A DNA stretch of 64,000 bases from Bin55 sp965203735 (GCA_965203735.1 OZ241909.1:2852001-2916000); one strand, 5' to 3'. Counted from the stretch's first letter, positions 35,363-45,178 are shown. Numbers and translations are program-made. Notes: generated from the sequence alone by a model not told the origin.

Positions 35363-38113
35363 ATGAGGAAAATTCTAATCAACGTACTTCCCGCTCGCGA
35401 AGTACGAGTTGCCGTTGTTACAACCAATGAAGGCTCAAGCCCGACGGTATTACATGATCTCCACATCGAGCACAGCAACAACAGACCTCTTCAAGGCAAT
35501 ATATACAAAGCCCGTGTCTGTGCTGTCAAAGACGAACTGAATGCAGCATTCGTCGACTACGGCGATGTTAAACAGGGACTTCTAGCACTTTCACGAGTCG
35601 AACCTCTTACGAGACCTACAGCGTCGACAGAAGGTTCTTCCTCTGCACGACGTATTTCCGACTACGTCAAAGTAGGGGATGACGTCTTGGTTCAGGTCGA
35701 CAAAGACCCTCGAGCAGACAAAGGCGCATCTCTTACGACCCGCATCCAATTGCACGGGCAACATATCGTCTTTACCACAAATCGCCCACGTAACCGTATA
35801 TCACGAATGATCACGGGTTCGGAACGCGAAGAAATGAGCCGAATCCTGTCGAAGGTCAAGCTTCCAAAGGACTCAGGCCTTGTGATTCGTACCTCAGCAG
35901 GCGGGAAGGACACGAAGACACTGCAACAAGATGTCAACGAGTGCATTCAACTGCTCGATCTCATCAACCAAGCCTACAAGCAATCTGAGGCACCCAGACT
36001 GCTCTACGAAGAAAACAACATGATCAATACTGTGCTGCGGGATAACCTGCATGCCCAGATCGAAGAGATTCTGGTCGACGACTCCGAGGTGTACCAGCAG
36101 ACCGTCGACTTTGTGAACAACTTCATGCCAGATTTCGAAGGCAAGATTGTGTTCTATGAAAATGCTCTTCCTCTATTCACTCGGAACAAGATCGAGAAGC
36201 AATCCAACCGAGTATTTGACCGAGAAGTCACGCTTCCATCTGGTGGCCAAATCGTTCTCGACCCAACAGAGGCATTCCTTGCCGTCGATGTCAATTCGGC
36301 AAAATCGAAGTACAAAAACAATTTTGCGGACATGGTTCTGAACACCAACCTACAAGCCGTAGACGAGTTGTTTAACCAAATTTGCTTGAGAGACATTGGC
36401 GGATTGATCGTCGTGGACTTCATCGATATGAACTCGGAAGAAGACATACGCAAAGTTCAAGAACGAGTTGAACGAGCCTGCCAGAGAGATAGGCATCGAA
36501 CAAAGTCAGAGCAGATCTCGAAATTTGGACTCATGCAACTTCAGAGGCGTCGCACGAAGTCATCTATTTACGACACGGCGTTTGAGACCTGCGACACTTG
36601 TAGCGGCCACGGAAGAATTCGCACAGTTTCCTCCATTGCTCACCAGATTTTTCACGAGGTCGAAGCCAAGTGCTACGACAAGAAAGTCACGAAAATTCGG
36701 ACCCATGTAACTCCAGATGTAGCTGCTTTTCTGACCAATGAACTGCGCTCCCACCTCAGCGTATTGGAAATTCAGTCGAAATCCACAATTGAGGTGATTC
36801 CAGATTTGGACGGCGAAAACTCGACGTACGTCACTCATTCGTATCGTAGTCAGTACAGCAATAAACCCCGTGAAACAGAGAGCTTTTCTCAAGGTAAGCC
36901 AAACTCTCCTACGCAAGACAGAAAGAGAAACGGAACTCGCTCTGCTCCTGCCAAGTCCATTGAGACTGCCGCAGTATCAAGGTCCGATATAGAAAAGAGA
37001 AACACACGTACGCGTAGCCGTCCAGACGCCAATTCGAGACAGCGAAAGCGATCTGGCGAAAAGCGCTCTCAATCCTTGAGCATTGGAGCTTCATTCCGAC
37101 GAGTTGCGTCGAGTCTTACTTCCGCTCTCTCATACTTGTATAGACGATTGTTTGTCGTTTCGACTCAGCCAAGTCCATCGGTTTCAAAGAGGGGTCGGAG
37201 TGAGCGTCCACGACCAACTCAACAACGCGGCAAAACAGAAAAGACTGGTCCAACCGACCGAAGACGACCTCAAAGAGCATCCACTCAGAGACAATCCACC
37301 ACACCGTCGAGATCCACAGGGAATCGTCGAGCATCGACTCAGAATTCGAGACCTACTGATCCTTCGCAGTCACAACGTACGCAGCGTAGGTCAACCGAAG
37401 CGTCACCGAGAGAACAGACGCAAACGGAACAAAAGCGCAAGGAAAACCAGCGAACTAAAGCAAAGACCAGTGTGGATCAGAAAGATTCTGGTACCTCTAA
37501 GTCAATCAGTCGCGAGTCTCAGCGCACACAGCGACAACGACAGTCAAGCGACCCTGTGGCGACCGGAGATACTTCAAGCAATCAATCTCCACGATCAATG
37601 TCCGCGGAATCAAGTTCCCGTAAGCAACAACTGAGACAACCAGAACCCACTCCTCCAACTTCCGAACCGAGCCAAGAGGTGATTGATTCAAGTAGTGCCG
37701 AACTGAAGTCCGAGACGACTCAACTCAGTTCTGAATCAGAGAGTACTTCTCTGTCTGTGAATCAAGAGTCCGAACGTAACGAAGCAGGGTCAGAAGAGCT
37801 TCAAGAAAACAAGGAAGTCAATCCCACTGATGGGACAGAATTGACGAAAGAGTCCGAGGCCTTCGAAACCTTATCGCACTTGGAAGCGGAAGCGTCCCAA
37901 ACTGGTGATTCCGAGCAAGATGCAGATATCTCACTGCAAACACATTCAGAAGAAGTGACGAGTCAAACGGAGGAAGCAAGCATCGAACCTGAATCAGTCT
38001 CCAGCAATGGACAGGACGACAACTCGGAGTCTGCAAGAGCAAGCAACGATCCTCGCAACCGACTCAGTGAGAGCGTGGAATCCGCACACGGTGCAACCAT
38101 TCAGGTCTCCTGA
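35363..38113 (+). CDS. rne: Ribonuclease E
   Basis: 916 residues from ATG. The catalytic half (1-500) has the S1 domain (NIYKARVCAVKDELNAAFVDYG), the DNase I-like site with Asp near 306 (FLAVDVNSA) and a second Asp (GGLIVVDFIDM), and the Zn-link CDTCSGHGR at about 410-418. About residues 570-598 form an amphipathic stretch (IGASFRRVASSLTSALSYLYRRLF) at the place of the membrane-targeting helix of the E. coli enzyme. Then comes an Arg/Gln/Ser-rich segment to about 760, probably RNA binding, and a Ser/Glu-rich acidic tail. The tail should scaffold a degradosome, but its partner motifs are not recognisable. It acts in bulk mRNA decay and tRNA/rRNA processing. Confidence 0.96.
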   Translation: MRKILINVLPAREVRVAVVTTNEGSSPTVLHDLHIEHSNNRPLQGNIYKARVCAVKDELNAAFVDYGDVKQGLLALSRVEPLTRPTASTEGSSSARRISDYVKVGDDVLVQVDKDPRADKGASLTTRIQLHGQHIVFTTNRPRNRISRMITGSEREEMSRILSKVKLPKDSGLVIRTSAGGKDTKTLQQDVNECIQLLDLINQAYKQSEAPRLLYEENNMINTVLRDNLHAQIEEILVDDSEVYQQTVDFVNNFMPDFEGKIVFYENALPLFTRNKIEKQSNRVFDREVTLPSGGQIVLDPTEAFLAVDVNSAKSKYKNNFADMVLNTNLQAVDELFNQICLRDIGGLIVVDFIDMNSEEDIRKVQERVERACQRDRHRTKSEQISKFGLMQLQRRRTKSSIYDTAFETCDTCSGHGRIRTVSSIAHQIFHEVEAKCYDKKVTKIRTHVTPDVAAFLTNELRSHLSVLEIQSKSTIEVIPDLDGENSTYVTHSYRSQYSNKPRETESFSQGKPNSPTQDRKRNGTRSAPAKSIETAAVSRSDIEKRNTRTRSRPDANSRQRKRSGEKRSQSLSIGASFRRVASSLTSALSYLYRRLFVVSTQPSPSVSKRGRSERPRPTQQRGKTEKTGPTDRRRPQRASTQRQSTTPSRSTGNRRASTQNSRPTDPSQSQRTQRRSTEASPREQTQTEQKRKENQRTKAKTSVDQKDSGTSKSISRESQRTQRQRQSSDPVATGDTSSNQSPRSMSAESSSRKQQLRQPEPTPPTSEPSQEVIDSSSAELKSETTQLSSESESTSLSVNQESERNEAGSEELQENKEVNPTDGTELTKESEAFETLSHLEAEASQTGDSEQDADISLQTHSEEVTSQTEEASIEPESVSSNGQDDNSESARASNDPRNRLSESVESAHGATIQVS

Positions 38114-38121
38114 TCGGAAAA

Positions 38122-39129
38122 TTAGGCATCCTCGCCAAGAACAATAGGCTCTAATTCGAGCTCTATGTCAAATTTGCGATGTACGTCTTCGGCAACTCGC
38201 TGAGCTACGTCGAGAAAGTCCGATCCTTTGGCAGTACCGCGATTGACTAGGACAAGTGGTTGCCTATGCCAAACCTGGACGTCGCCCAACCGAATACCTT
38301 TCCAGCCGCAAGCTTCTATGAGACGTGCGGCTGGGACTCTAATACCACCTGTCTGCCTAAATCCAGCTATTTCAATCTTGGTTCGAAGCGAGTCGTAGGT
38401 ACAGCTAGAAATCAGAGGATTTTTGAAAAAGCTACCAACGTTTCCGAAACGACGTGTGTCAGGTAGCTTTCCTCTCCTAATTCGAACTACGTGCTCAGCG
38501 ACGGCACGGCTTGACAGCTCGTGTCCAGGCCAACGCTTCAGATGTTCTTGCACATCTTTGTAATCAACGGAAAGTCCTGCCGTTCCCAAGACTAAGTTCA
38601 CCTGGGTAATAACAAATCGATTGGGACAGTCAGACTTGAACAAACTGTCTCGATAGCGAAAGCGACATTGAGAATTGTCGATCGATCTCAACTCACCATA
38701 AACGAGATCAAAGACCTCAACACTGTGAAGGACTTCGGAGAGTTCACGACCATAAGCACTGATGTTTTGATAAGGCGCAGCTCCGACACTTCCAGGAATG
38801 AGGGCCAGATTTTCGAGCCCCGCGATTCCCCTTCCAACTGTCGCTCGAACTAGCTCATGCCAAGACTCACCAGCACCGACTCTTATCAATGTCGTTCCAT
38901 CGTCCAATGGCTCGAAGAAAATGCCTCTGATCTCTAGACGTATGACTCGGGCACGTAGTCGCCCACACAGAACAACATTGGATCCTCCTCCGAGGTAGAC
39001 CTTTTGCTCCGAAAACGAGCTCGCTTCAAGCAGTTCGTCCACAGACTTGACACGAACCAGTTCGTCCGCCGTCGAATCGACACCTAGCGTGTTGTACTTG
39101 AGCAACGATGCTTGTCTCTTCAAGATCAT
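38122..39129 (-). CDS. murB: UDP-N-acetylenolpyruvoylglucosamine reductase
   Basis: 335 residues from ATG, the E. coli-type (type I) MurB. Landmarks are YNTLGVDSTADELVRV at the start, the FAD loop YLGGGSNVVL, ALIPGSVGAAPYQNISAYG, CRFRYRDSLFK, VGSFFKNPLIS with the proton-donating Ser, and AARLIEACGWKG. It reduces the enolpyruvyl group to lactyl in peptidoglycan precursor synthesis, in the cytoplasm. It converges on rne with an 8-base gap and no visible terminator. Confidence 0.95.
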   Translation of the reverse strand: MILKRQASLLKYNTLGVDSTADELVRVKSVDELLEASSFSEQKVYLGGGSNVVLCGRLRARVIRLEIRGIFFEPLDDGTTLIRVGAGESWHELVRATVGRGIAGLENLALIPGSVGAAPYQNISAYGRELSEVLHSVEVFDLVYGELRSIDNSQCRFRYRDSLFKSDCPNRFVITQVNLVLGTAGLSVDYKDVQEHLKRWPGHELSSRAVAEHVVRIRRGKLPDTRRFGNVGSFFKNPLISSCTYDSLRTKIEIAGFRQTGGIRVPAARLIEACGWKGIRLGDVQVWHRQPLVLVNRGTAKGSDFLDVAQRVAEDVHRKFDIELELEPIVLGEDA

Positions 39130-39281
39130 TCTCTAGTCAGGTGGGTGTTTTCATTCAATTGTGACCAATAGATTGGTCCTGATGGGTAGAGTGTTCTCCA
39201 ACTAGCCGAACTGAACCTCAATATGAACCCCAATCCTATAATTTGAAAGATTGTTGCATATACGCTCTATGGGGACTTGCT

Positions 39282-40052
39282 GTGGACATTAAGGACAAAG
39301 TAGCCGTAATTACTGGTGGAGCATCGGGATTGGGAAGAGCTACAGCCGAGCAAGTCATAGCTTGCGGTGGAAGAGTAGCACTCTTGGATCTCAATGAAGA
39401 GCTCGCTCAACAAACTGCAGATGAGATTGGAACGAACGCTGCGGCTTTCGCCTGCAACGTTGCTGACGAAGAGTCTGCACAAAATGCAATTGCGGGTGTC
39501 TTAGAACGTTTTGGTGCTCTACACATCAATGTCAATTGTGCTGGTATCGGTGCAGCTGCTAGGACAGTGGGTAGAGACGGACCTCTACCGCTTCGTAACT
39601 TCAATTTCATAATCCAAGTCAATCTTGTCGGAACCTTCAACACGTTACGTCTCTGTGCGGCTGCAATGCAAAAGAACGATCCTGTAACAAAGGAAGGTGA
39701 ACGAGGAGTCATAATCAACACTGCGTCAGTCGCCGGATACGAAGGACAGATTGGCCAAGTAGCTTATAGTGCCAGCAAAGGTGGCGTTATAGGATTGACA
39801 CTTCCCGTTGCGAGAGACTTAGCAAGAGACGGCATTCGTTGTTGCACGATCGCTCCGGGAATCTTCGAGACACCCATGATGAGCGGTGCACCAGACCGGG
39901 TCAGACTGCCTCTAATAGAAAGCGTTCAATTTCCGAAACGCCTTGGCGACCCGCGTGAATACGCGATGCTCGCTCAACAAATCATCGAAAATTCGTACTT
40001 CAACGGGCAAACGATCAGATTAGACGGTGGAATTAGGATGACTCCGCGTTAG
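39282..40052 (+). CDS. Short-chain dehydrogenase, 3-hydroxyacyl-CoA dehydrogenase type 2-like
   Basis: 256 residues from GTG 39282, chosen because GGGGA lies seven bases upstream and the protein then opens VDIKDKVAVITGGASGLG like its relatives. A TTG at 39243 is the longer option. NAD binding is TGGASGLG, with Asp at the end of strand 2 (LLDLN) favouring NAD; NCAGIG; the catalytic Ser in NTASVAGYEGQIGQ; and Tyr-x-x-x-Lys in YSASKGGVIG. PVARDLARDGIRCCTIAPGIFETPMM resembles HSD17B10-type enzymes of fatty acid or branched-chain amino acid oxidation. It is inserted in the otherwise conserved murB-kdsB interval and stands alone on the plus strand. Confidence 0.88.
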   Translation: MDIKDKVAVITGGASGLGRATAEQVIACGGRVALLDLNEELAQQTADEIGTNAAAFACNVADEESAQNAIAGVLERFGALHINVNCAGIGAAARTVGRDGPLPLRNFNFIIQVNLVGTFNTLRLCAAAMQKNDPVTKEGERGVIINTASVAGYEGQIGQVAYSASKGGVIGLTLPVARDLARDGIRCCTIAPGIFETPMMSGAPDRVRLPLIESVQFPKRLGDPREYAMLAQQIIENSYFNGQTIRLDGGIRMTPR

Positions 40053-40059
40053 TTGACGC

Positions 40060-40827
40060 TCAATCTGAGTAATCGCCCAGAGTCTCGCGTACTCGAACAA
40101 CGTCTACATCGGTGTCGACTCCTGCCGGAATCGGCTCACACGCTTCCTCCACCACAATCGAGTAGCCGTTCTCTAGGAATCTCAATTGTTCTAATTTCTC
40201 AATTTCTTCGAGTTGCGACTTTGGCAGTTTGACGAAGTCGTTTAGTGCTCCCACCCGATACGCATAAATTCCTATGTGTCGTCTCCATGGCGTTAGAGCA
40301 TCGAATTCCCCTCGTTCTGGAAAACGTACTCGATCCCAGGGAATCGCTGCACGCGAAAAGTACAGTGCCTTGCCCTGTTGGTCGCACACAACCTTCACCA
40401 CGTTGGGATCCATCACTTCCTCTAGGCTTTGTATTGGTTCTGACAGTGTGCTCGCCGCAAACGGACTGTCGCGTTCAAGCAACAAAGCAACTTGATCAAT
40501 TACTGCTGGAGGGATGAGCGGTTCGTCACCTTGAACGTTAACAACCACATGTTCAGCAATCCACCCCTTTTGAGAAGCAACTTCTTGTACTCGATCCGAA
40601 CCAGATTGGTGGTCTGACGATGTGAGCAACGATTGAACTGGCAAGTTGTTCACGGCATCAACCACTCGTTCATCATCAGTGGCTACGATGACGGAACTCG
40701 CGGAGGAACTTAACGCTCTTTCTGCTACCCGTTCGATCATGGTCTTTCCTGCCAGATCGATCAATGGTTTTCCCGGCAATCTCGTAGAACCATACCGAGC
40801 AGGAATTACGACGCTGAAACCACTCAC
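40060..40827 (-). CDS. kdsB: 3-deoxy-manno-octulosonate cytidylyltransferase
   Basis: 255 residues from GTG 40827, which overlaps the lpxK stop by four bases (GTGA); the upstream residues of the longer reading lie inside lpxK. Landmarks are FSVVIPARYGSTRLPGKPL, VATDD, VVNVQGDEPLIPP and FSRAAIPWDR. It activates Kdo as CMP-Kdo for lipid A core assembly. Translationally coupled to lpxK, as expected for a single operon exbB-exbD-msbA-lpxK-kdsB. Confidence 0.95.
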   Translation of the reverse strand: MSGFSVVIPARYGSTRLPGKPLIDLAGKTMIERVAERALSSSASSVIVATDDERVVDAVNNLPVQSLLTSSDHQSGSDRVQEVASQKGWIAEHVVVNVQGDEPLIPPAVIDQVALLLERDSPFAASTLSEPIQSLEEVMDPNVVKVVCDQQGKALYFSRAAIPWDRVRFPERGEFDALTPWRRHIGIYAYRVGALNDFVKLPKSQLEEIEKLEQLRFLENGYSIVVEEACEPIPAGVDTDVDVVRVRETLGDYSD

Positions 40828-41864
40828 GGATTGACATCCACCGACAATCCACAACCTCCAAACATTTTGGTCAAGTGATCGTTTACATCATCCTCGAACT
40901 CAACCGCAATCTCTACATACCACACACGTGACGCGATCACCGGGAGATCGCGAATTTTCTGCGCATCCTTTTCCGTAACAACAATCACCTCATCTGAGGA
41001 TCCTTGAAAGTCGGATTCAGAAAAGACATGATGGTCACTAAACGCTTCAAGATTGAATTCAAAGCCCTCTCTTAAGAGAGTTTGCTGGAATCGACACGGA
41101 TTACCTATGCCTGCGACAGCCCGCACTCGAGGACCATGTCGTTCCTGAAATTCCGCAACTGTCACACGTGACTCATCCGCGACATTAACCATCCCGTTTA
41201 CGAGGTACTGCATGACCCACTCGTCTTCGACTAAGTGTGTCTTGCAGCCATTCGATACGACCCAATCGACCGAACTCAGCCGGCTTGTAGGTTCTCGAAG
41301 CGGCCCACAGGGCAACAGTTTTCCGTTACCAATCTTTCGATTTCCATCAAGTACGGCGATTTCCAGGTTCCTATCTAAGGCGTAGTGCTGCATCCCATCA
41401 TCAGAGAGCACGATATCGACTTCATGCAATTCAATCATTCTTTGTGCAGCTCTAGTGCGATTTGGATCCACGATTACAGGGCAGTCCGTTCGTCGAGCAA
41501 TCAAAACGGGTTCGTCTCCAGCCAACCGAAATGATGTTTCGGGTGTGACTTCAAGCGGAAAGGAGGATGAGCCGCCGTGCCCCCTGCTAACAATTCCGAC
41601 TTTTTGCTTGCGTCGGATAAGCCAGTGAGCCAACCATATGATCAGAGGAGTTTTCCCCGTTCCTCCAACAGTGATATTGCCGACAACGCAAACTGGAACA
41701 GGAGCGCGCCAAACCGAGTGCTTTTCCCGAGCGTATCTCTCCCGTCGCTCTCTCACAAGCAAGCCATAAAACCACGAGAAAGGAGCCAGCATTCTGGTCC
41801 AAGAAGATTGCGAGTACCAAGACCTGTTGAGACTACGTTCAATCCTGCTTCGAAGAGAACCCAC
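40824..41864 (-). CDS. lpxK: Tetraacyldisaccharide 4'-kinase
   Basis: 346 residues from GTG 41864, which has CGGAG eight bases upstream; a TTG at 41891 is the alternative. Typical LpxK features are a membrane-associated N-terminal segment (MLAPFSWFYGLLV), WRAPVPVCVVGNITVGGTGKTP with the P-loop, SRGHGG, and IVLSDDGMQHYALDRNLEIAVLDG with the Asp pair. It phosphorylates the 4' position of the lipid A precursor on the inner face of the inner membrane. It lies between msbA and kdsB. Confidence 0.94.
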   Translation of the reverse strand: MGSLRSRIERSLNRSWYSQSSWTRMLAPFSWFYGLLVRERRERYAREKHSVWRAPVPVCVVGNITVGGTGKTPLIIWLAHWLIRRKQKVGIVSRGHGGSSSFPLEVTPETSFRLAGDEPVLIARRTDCPVIVDPNRTRAAQRMIELHEVDIVLSDDGMQHYALDRNLEIAVLDGNRKIGNGKLLPCGPLREPTSRLSSVDWVVSNGCKTHLVEDEWVMQYLVNGMVNVADESRVTVAEFQERHGPRVRAVAGIGNPCRFQQTLLREGFEFNLEAFSDHHVFSESDFQGSSDEVIVVTEKDAQKIRDLPVIASRVWYVEIAVEFEDDVNDHLTKMFGGCGLSVDVNP

Positions 41865-41959
41865 GGCTATAGCTCCGAAACTATCATGCAATCACTACTT
41901 TCTTCAGACTCATTCGTTACCTGACAGGACCAGGAGACCAAGAGATGACTCTACGGTGG

Positions 41960-43801
41960 CTAGCTTGGAACCGTACTCTCAGTTGTCCGTCCCAGATCCT
42001 CTCCAAATTGAGTCTTACGAAGGAACGCATATCTCCCTGCCTTAGCCAATAGTTCGGAATGCGAACCTACCTCAACAATTTGTCCTTTTTCCATGACTGC
42101 GATGGTATCGGCGTTTTCAATCGTGGATAACCTATGAGCAACAACTAGTGTGGTTCTGTTCTGCATTACATCTGTAAGGGCCGTCTGTATAAGTGCTTCC
42201 GATTCCGCATCTAGAGCTGATGTTGCCTCATCGAAAATGAGAATGGGTGCGTCTTTGAGAATTGCGCGTGCAATTAGCACCCTCTGTCTCTCACCTTGAG
42301 AGAGATTTGATCCGCGATCTCCCACAATCGTATTTAAGCCCTGCGGCAGCCGATCAATGAATTCTCCGACTTGGGACCGCTGTATCGCGTCAAGAATCCG
42401 TTCTTCACTTGCATCCTTGAGTTCTCCGAGCGTAATGTTTGATCGTAGGGTGTCGTTGAAGAGAAAGACCTCTTGGCTTACCAAAGCGATTTGACGTCTT
42501 AACGATTCCTTACTGTAGTTGCGTATAGGATTCCCATCGATGAAAACTTCACCCTCATCGGGTTCATAGAACCGAACAAGCATCTCCATAAGTGTCGTCT
42601 TTCCACTGCCGGTCGATCCCACTAATGCGAAAGTCTCTCCTGCACCAATATCGAGTGAAACGCCCTGAAGCGAACGACGTGTCATCGAAGCGTATCGAAA
42701 CGACACATTCTCAAAACGAATTTCACCTCTGGCACGTGAAAAGGTTTCTTTACCGCTGTCCGTTTCTGCATCCATGTCAATCTGATCGAATATTTCAGTG
42801 GCTGCGGCGAGCCCAACTTGAATCCGGGCGTTTACATCAGACAAAGTTTTGATTGGATTTACCAATGCACCCGCGAGTCCAACATAGGTCAACAACTGTC
42901 CCGGAGTCATTCCTCCAGACACTTGATCAATGAACAAAATGCCGACGAGAATCGCAATGGCCAATGCCGCCAAGAGCTGTATGAATTGAGCACTCACAGC
43001 CTTGGTTGCGACGAGTTTCAAGTGTTGCTTCCGGTTTTGTTCGCTGGCATTCTGGAACTTACGGTCTTGATGACCGGTTCCGCCAAAAGCTCGGATCGTC
43101 TTGAAGAAATTGACCGACTCCTGGCCCACGTGGGTAACTTCACCCATCGAAGTTTGAATATTCGTGCTTATTGTTCGGAACCTCTTTGAGACAATTCGAA
43201 CGATGATCGCTACTACCGGGGCAAGCGCCAAAAAAAGCATCGTCAGGTATAGATTGATAACAAACATATACCCCAGCATGAAAACAAGCTTCCCACCGTC
43301 CTGAAGCAGAATTTTCTGTACATCGGTTACGGTGTCGCGGAGTTTTGATGTGGTGTCTGTCAGTCGGTTTGAAAGCGCTCCTTGCTTGTTCGAGTCGAAG
43401 TAGGAACTTGGCAGCACAAGCAATCGCGCGTGCAATTCGCACCTGATTGTGTGGACAACGTGAAACGATACTCTCGAAAGCAGGAATTCGCCCAGCACCG
43501 TACCGATCGCGCGTACTGTGGCGGCCACACCGATCATCAAAGAAAACGCAATGGTGAGCGGAAGTCCGAATTTGAGGAAGTAGTCTGGCAACCACAAGAT
43601 TCGCGAAGATGCTCCTTCGGTGGTTGAATTCAGATTGAACGAATCGACGACTGACCCGAGGATCTGCGCAAAGAACACCTCTCCTGCCGAAGCCGCAAGA
43701 AAGGCCAGGATCGCAATTGCGAATAACCACGCCCTGCTACGTACATAGGAGACGAGGCGTTTGTAGGTTTGAATGTCCTTCGGACTACCGTCCTGACTCA
43801 A
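41960..43801 (-). CDS. msbA: Lipid A ABC flippase MsbA
   Basis: 613 residues from TTG 43801, which has GAGG five bases upstream; a TTG at 43834 would overlap exbD by 20 bases. Six membrane helices in the first 320 residues, then the ATPase domain: Walker A GSTGSGKTT, Q-loop SQEVFLFNDT, signature LSQGERQ, Walker B ILIFDEATSALD and the switch His in VVAHRLSTIENAD. RLTDTTSKLRDTVTDVQ and GEVTHVGQESVNFFKTIRAFGG are MsbA-like. Its position next to lpxK supports lipid A export over other substrates. Confidence 0.93.
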   Translation of the reverse strand: MSQDGSPKDIQTYKRLVSYVRSRAWLFAIAILAFLAASAGEVFFAQILGSVVDSFNLNSTTEGASSRILWLPDYFLKFGLPLTIAFSLMIGVAATVRAIGTVLGEFLLSRVSFHVVHTIRCELHARLLVLPSSYFDSNKQGALSNRLTDTTSKLRDTVTDVQKILLQDGGKLVFMLGYMFVINLYLTMLFLALAPVVAIIVRIVSKRFRTISTNIQTSMGEVTHVGQESVNFFKTIRAFGGTGHQDRKFQNASEQNRKQHLKLVATKAVSAQFIQLLAALAIAILVGILFIDQVSGGMTPGQLLTYVGLAGALVNPIKTLSDVNARIQVGLAAATEIFDQIDMDAETDSGKETFSRARGEIRFENVSFRYASMTRRSLQGVSLDIGAGETFALVGSTGSGKTTLMEMLVRFYEPDEGEVFIDGNPIRNYSKESLRRQIALVSQEVFLFNDTLRSNITLGELKDASEERILDAIQRSQVGEFIDRLPQGLNTIVGDRGSNLSQGERQRVLIARAILKDAPILIFDEATSALDAESEALIQTALTDVMQNRTTLVVAHRLSTIENADTIAVMEKGQIVEVGSHSELLAKAGRYAFLRKTQFGEDLGRTTESTVPS

Positions 43802-43814
43802 AGATGCCTCACGG

Positions 43815-44228
43815 TTACTCAGGTTCCGTAGCAAGAATCCTTACGTTGTTCATGCCCATCCCGCCGAGAGCATCAAGCACCAAGACTACGGTGGCGTGAT
43901 CAGCTTCTCCGTCTCCTCGAATCAATACGTGCGTATCGGTACTGGACGATTCGTTTTCTCGCAGATGAGTTTGAATGGAGCTGTAGGAAACTACATCTAG
44001 AAGTTCCTCATCGATCCAGACTTCATTCTTGTCCGAAACGACAATTTCCAAGACCGTTTCCGTGCTCCTCATGGATTCTCCATGAGCTTCAGGAAGTATG
44101 ACCGACAAGACGGTTTCACGCACCGCTGTCGAAGTGACCATGAAGAATATCAATAGAAGGAAAACCACATCGATCAAAGGAGTGAGCTCAATCGTTGCGT
44201 CAGGACGACGTGGTCTACGGAATGTCAA
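43815..44228 (-). CDS. exbD: ExbD/TolR-type biopolymer transport protein
   Basis: 137 residues with a TTG start overlapping the exbB stop by four bases (TTGA). The short basic N-terminus is followed by ELTPLIDVVFLLLIFFMVTSTA, with the conserved proton-accepting Asp in the single membrane helix (about 14-40). The rest is a periplasmic domain with the usual ending DALGGMGMNNVRILATEPE. Together with ExbB it forms a proton-driven motor energising an outer-membrane process. Which TonB-like partner it serves is not evident here; in pseudomonads the same pair sits at this locus. Confidence 0.92.
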   Translation of the reverse strand: MTFRRPRRPDATIELTPLIDVVFLLLIFFMVTSTAVRETVLSVILPEAHGESMRSTETVLEIVVSDKNEVWIDEELLDVVSYSSIQTHLRENESSSTDTHVLIRGDGEADHATVVLVLDALGGMGMNNVRILATEPE

Positions 44229-44848
44229 TCTTCTGTCTCCGTGTGCAATCCCTTGACCAACAAGTCAACAAGAGAACCTGCTTGTTGTTCGAGTAGGACA
44301 ACAAGCTTATCTACCCGGCGCAAGAAGTATCGGTGGCATGCAAGCGCGACAATTGCAACTGAAATTCCAAATGCTGTGGTAATGAGAGCTTGAGAAATTC
44401 CACCCGCGAGCAATGTCGGATCTCCGCCTCCTGATGCAACAAGAGTAGTAAACACCTGAATCATGCCAATGACCGTCCCAAGCAGCCCAAGGAGTGGAGA
44501 AATTGAGGCTACAGTACCGAGCGCTGTCAGGTATCGCTCCAATTCAATTGTCACTTGACTGGCGGCCTGTTCCATGGCGGACTTCGTTGCGTCGATCCCA
44601 AACTCAGACTTTCTCAGTCCAGCGGCCAAGATAATGCCCAGAGGTCTCTTCTCAAACTCCGTAAGTAGCTTGTTATCCACAAATCCGTGTTGCCGAATAC
44701 GATCGTCTACCTCACGTAGCAGAGATGCAGGAGCAACCCGAGAGGTGCGAAGCACCCAACATCGTTCAATGAAAATCGCGATGGCGACGAGGCTACAAAC
44801 GAGTATTGGTAGCAAGAGCCAACCGCCGGACCGTACTAATTCCAGCAT
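44225..44848 (-). CDS. exbB: ExbB/TolQ-type proton channel protein
   Basis: 207 residues starting at ATG. Three membrane helices: about 7-28, then the conserved pair in LGTVASISPLLGLLGTVIGMIQVF (about 108-130) and LITTAFGISVAIVALACHRYF (about 152-173). The GLLGTVIGM and Ala/Thr-rich helix motifs are diagnostic. It forms the pentameric ring around ExbD. It is the first gene of the lipid A operon; comEC, which precedes it in many relatives, is not present. Confidence 0.93.
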   Translation of the reverse strand: MLELVRSGGWLLLPILVCSLVAIAIFIERCWVLRTSRVAPASLLREVDDRIRQHGFVDNKLLTEFEKRPLGIILAAGLRKSEFGIDATKSAMEQAASQVTIELERYLTALGTVASISPLLGLLGTVIGMIQVFTTLVASGGGDPTLLAGGISQALITTAFGISVAIVALACHRYFLRRVDKLVVLLEQQAGSLVDLLVKGLHTETED

Positions 44849-45178
44849 TAGCGCTACGAGGAAACAAGCTTCATGAAATTATAGTCCGCGGAAATGAAGG
44901 TAAACGCCCTTAGTCTTTCACGCAAAATCCAAGTTGCGGCGAAGCAAAGCGTTCCGCGTACTACTAGCAAGCGCGTGCTCAGTGTTCTCGCAATTTCCCG
45001 TGTTCAGGATATTGCCAGCGTAGTTTCTCGCACTCTGGTTCTACAACATTGGAGCAATCGAGGACACTCGAATTCCAGCACTGTGAGTAGACACCGATTG
45101 TTCGTCCTGTAGACAATTTGCCTCGAATGCTGGTGAGTGTAGCCAGTACTCTGTGGCTGGCTTGGGCAATTTTGGCAG
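44849..45178. other. Intergenic region between galU and exbB
   Basis: 330 bases. Short open frames exist on both strands, but none resembles a known protein or has a good ribosome site. This is where comEC is found in related blocks; I see no recognisable remnant of it. Confidence 0.35.
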
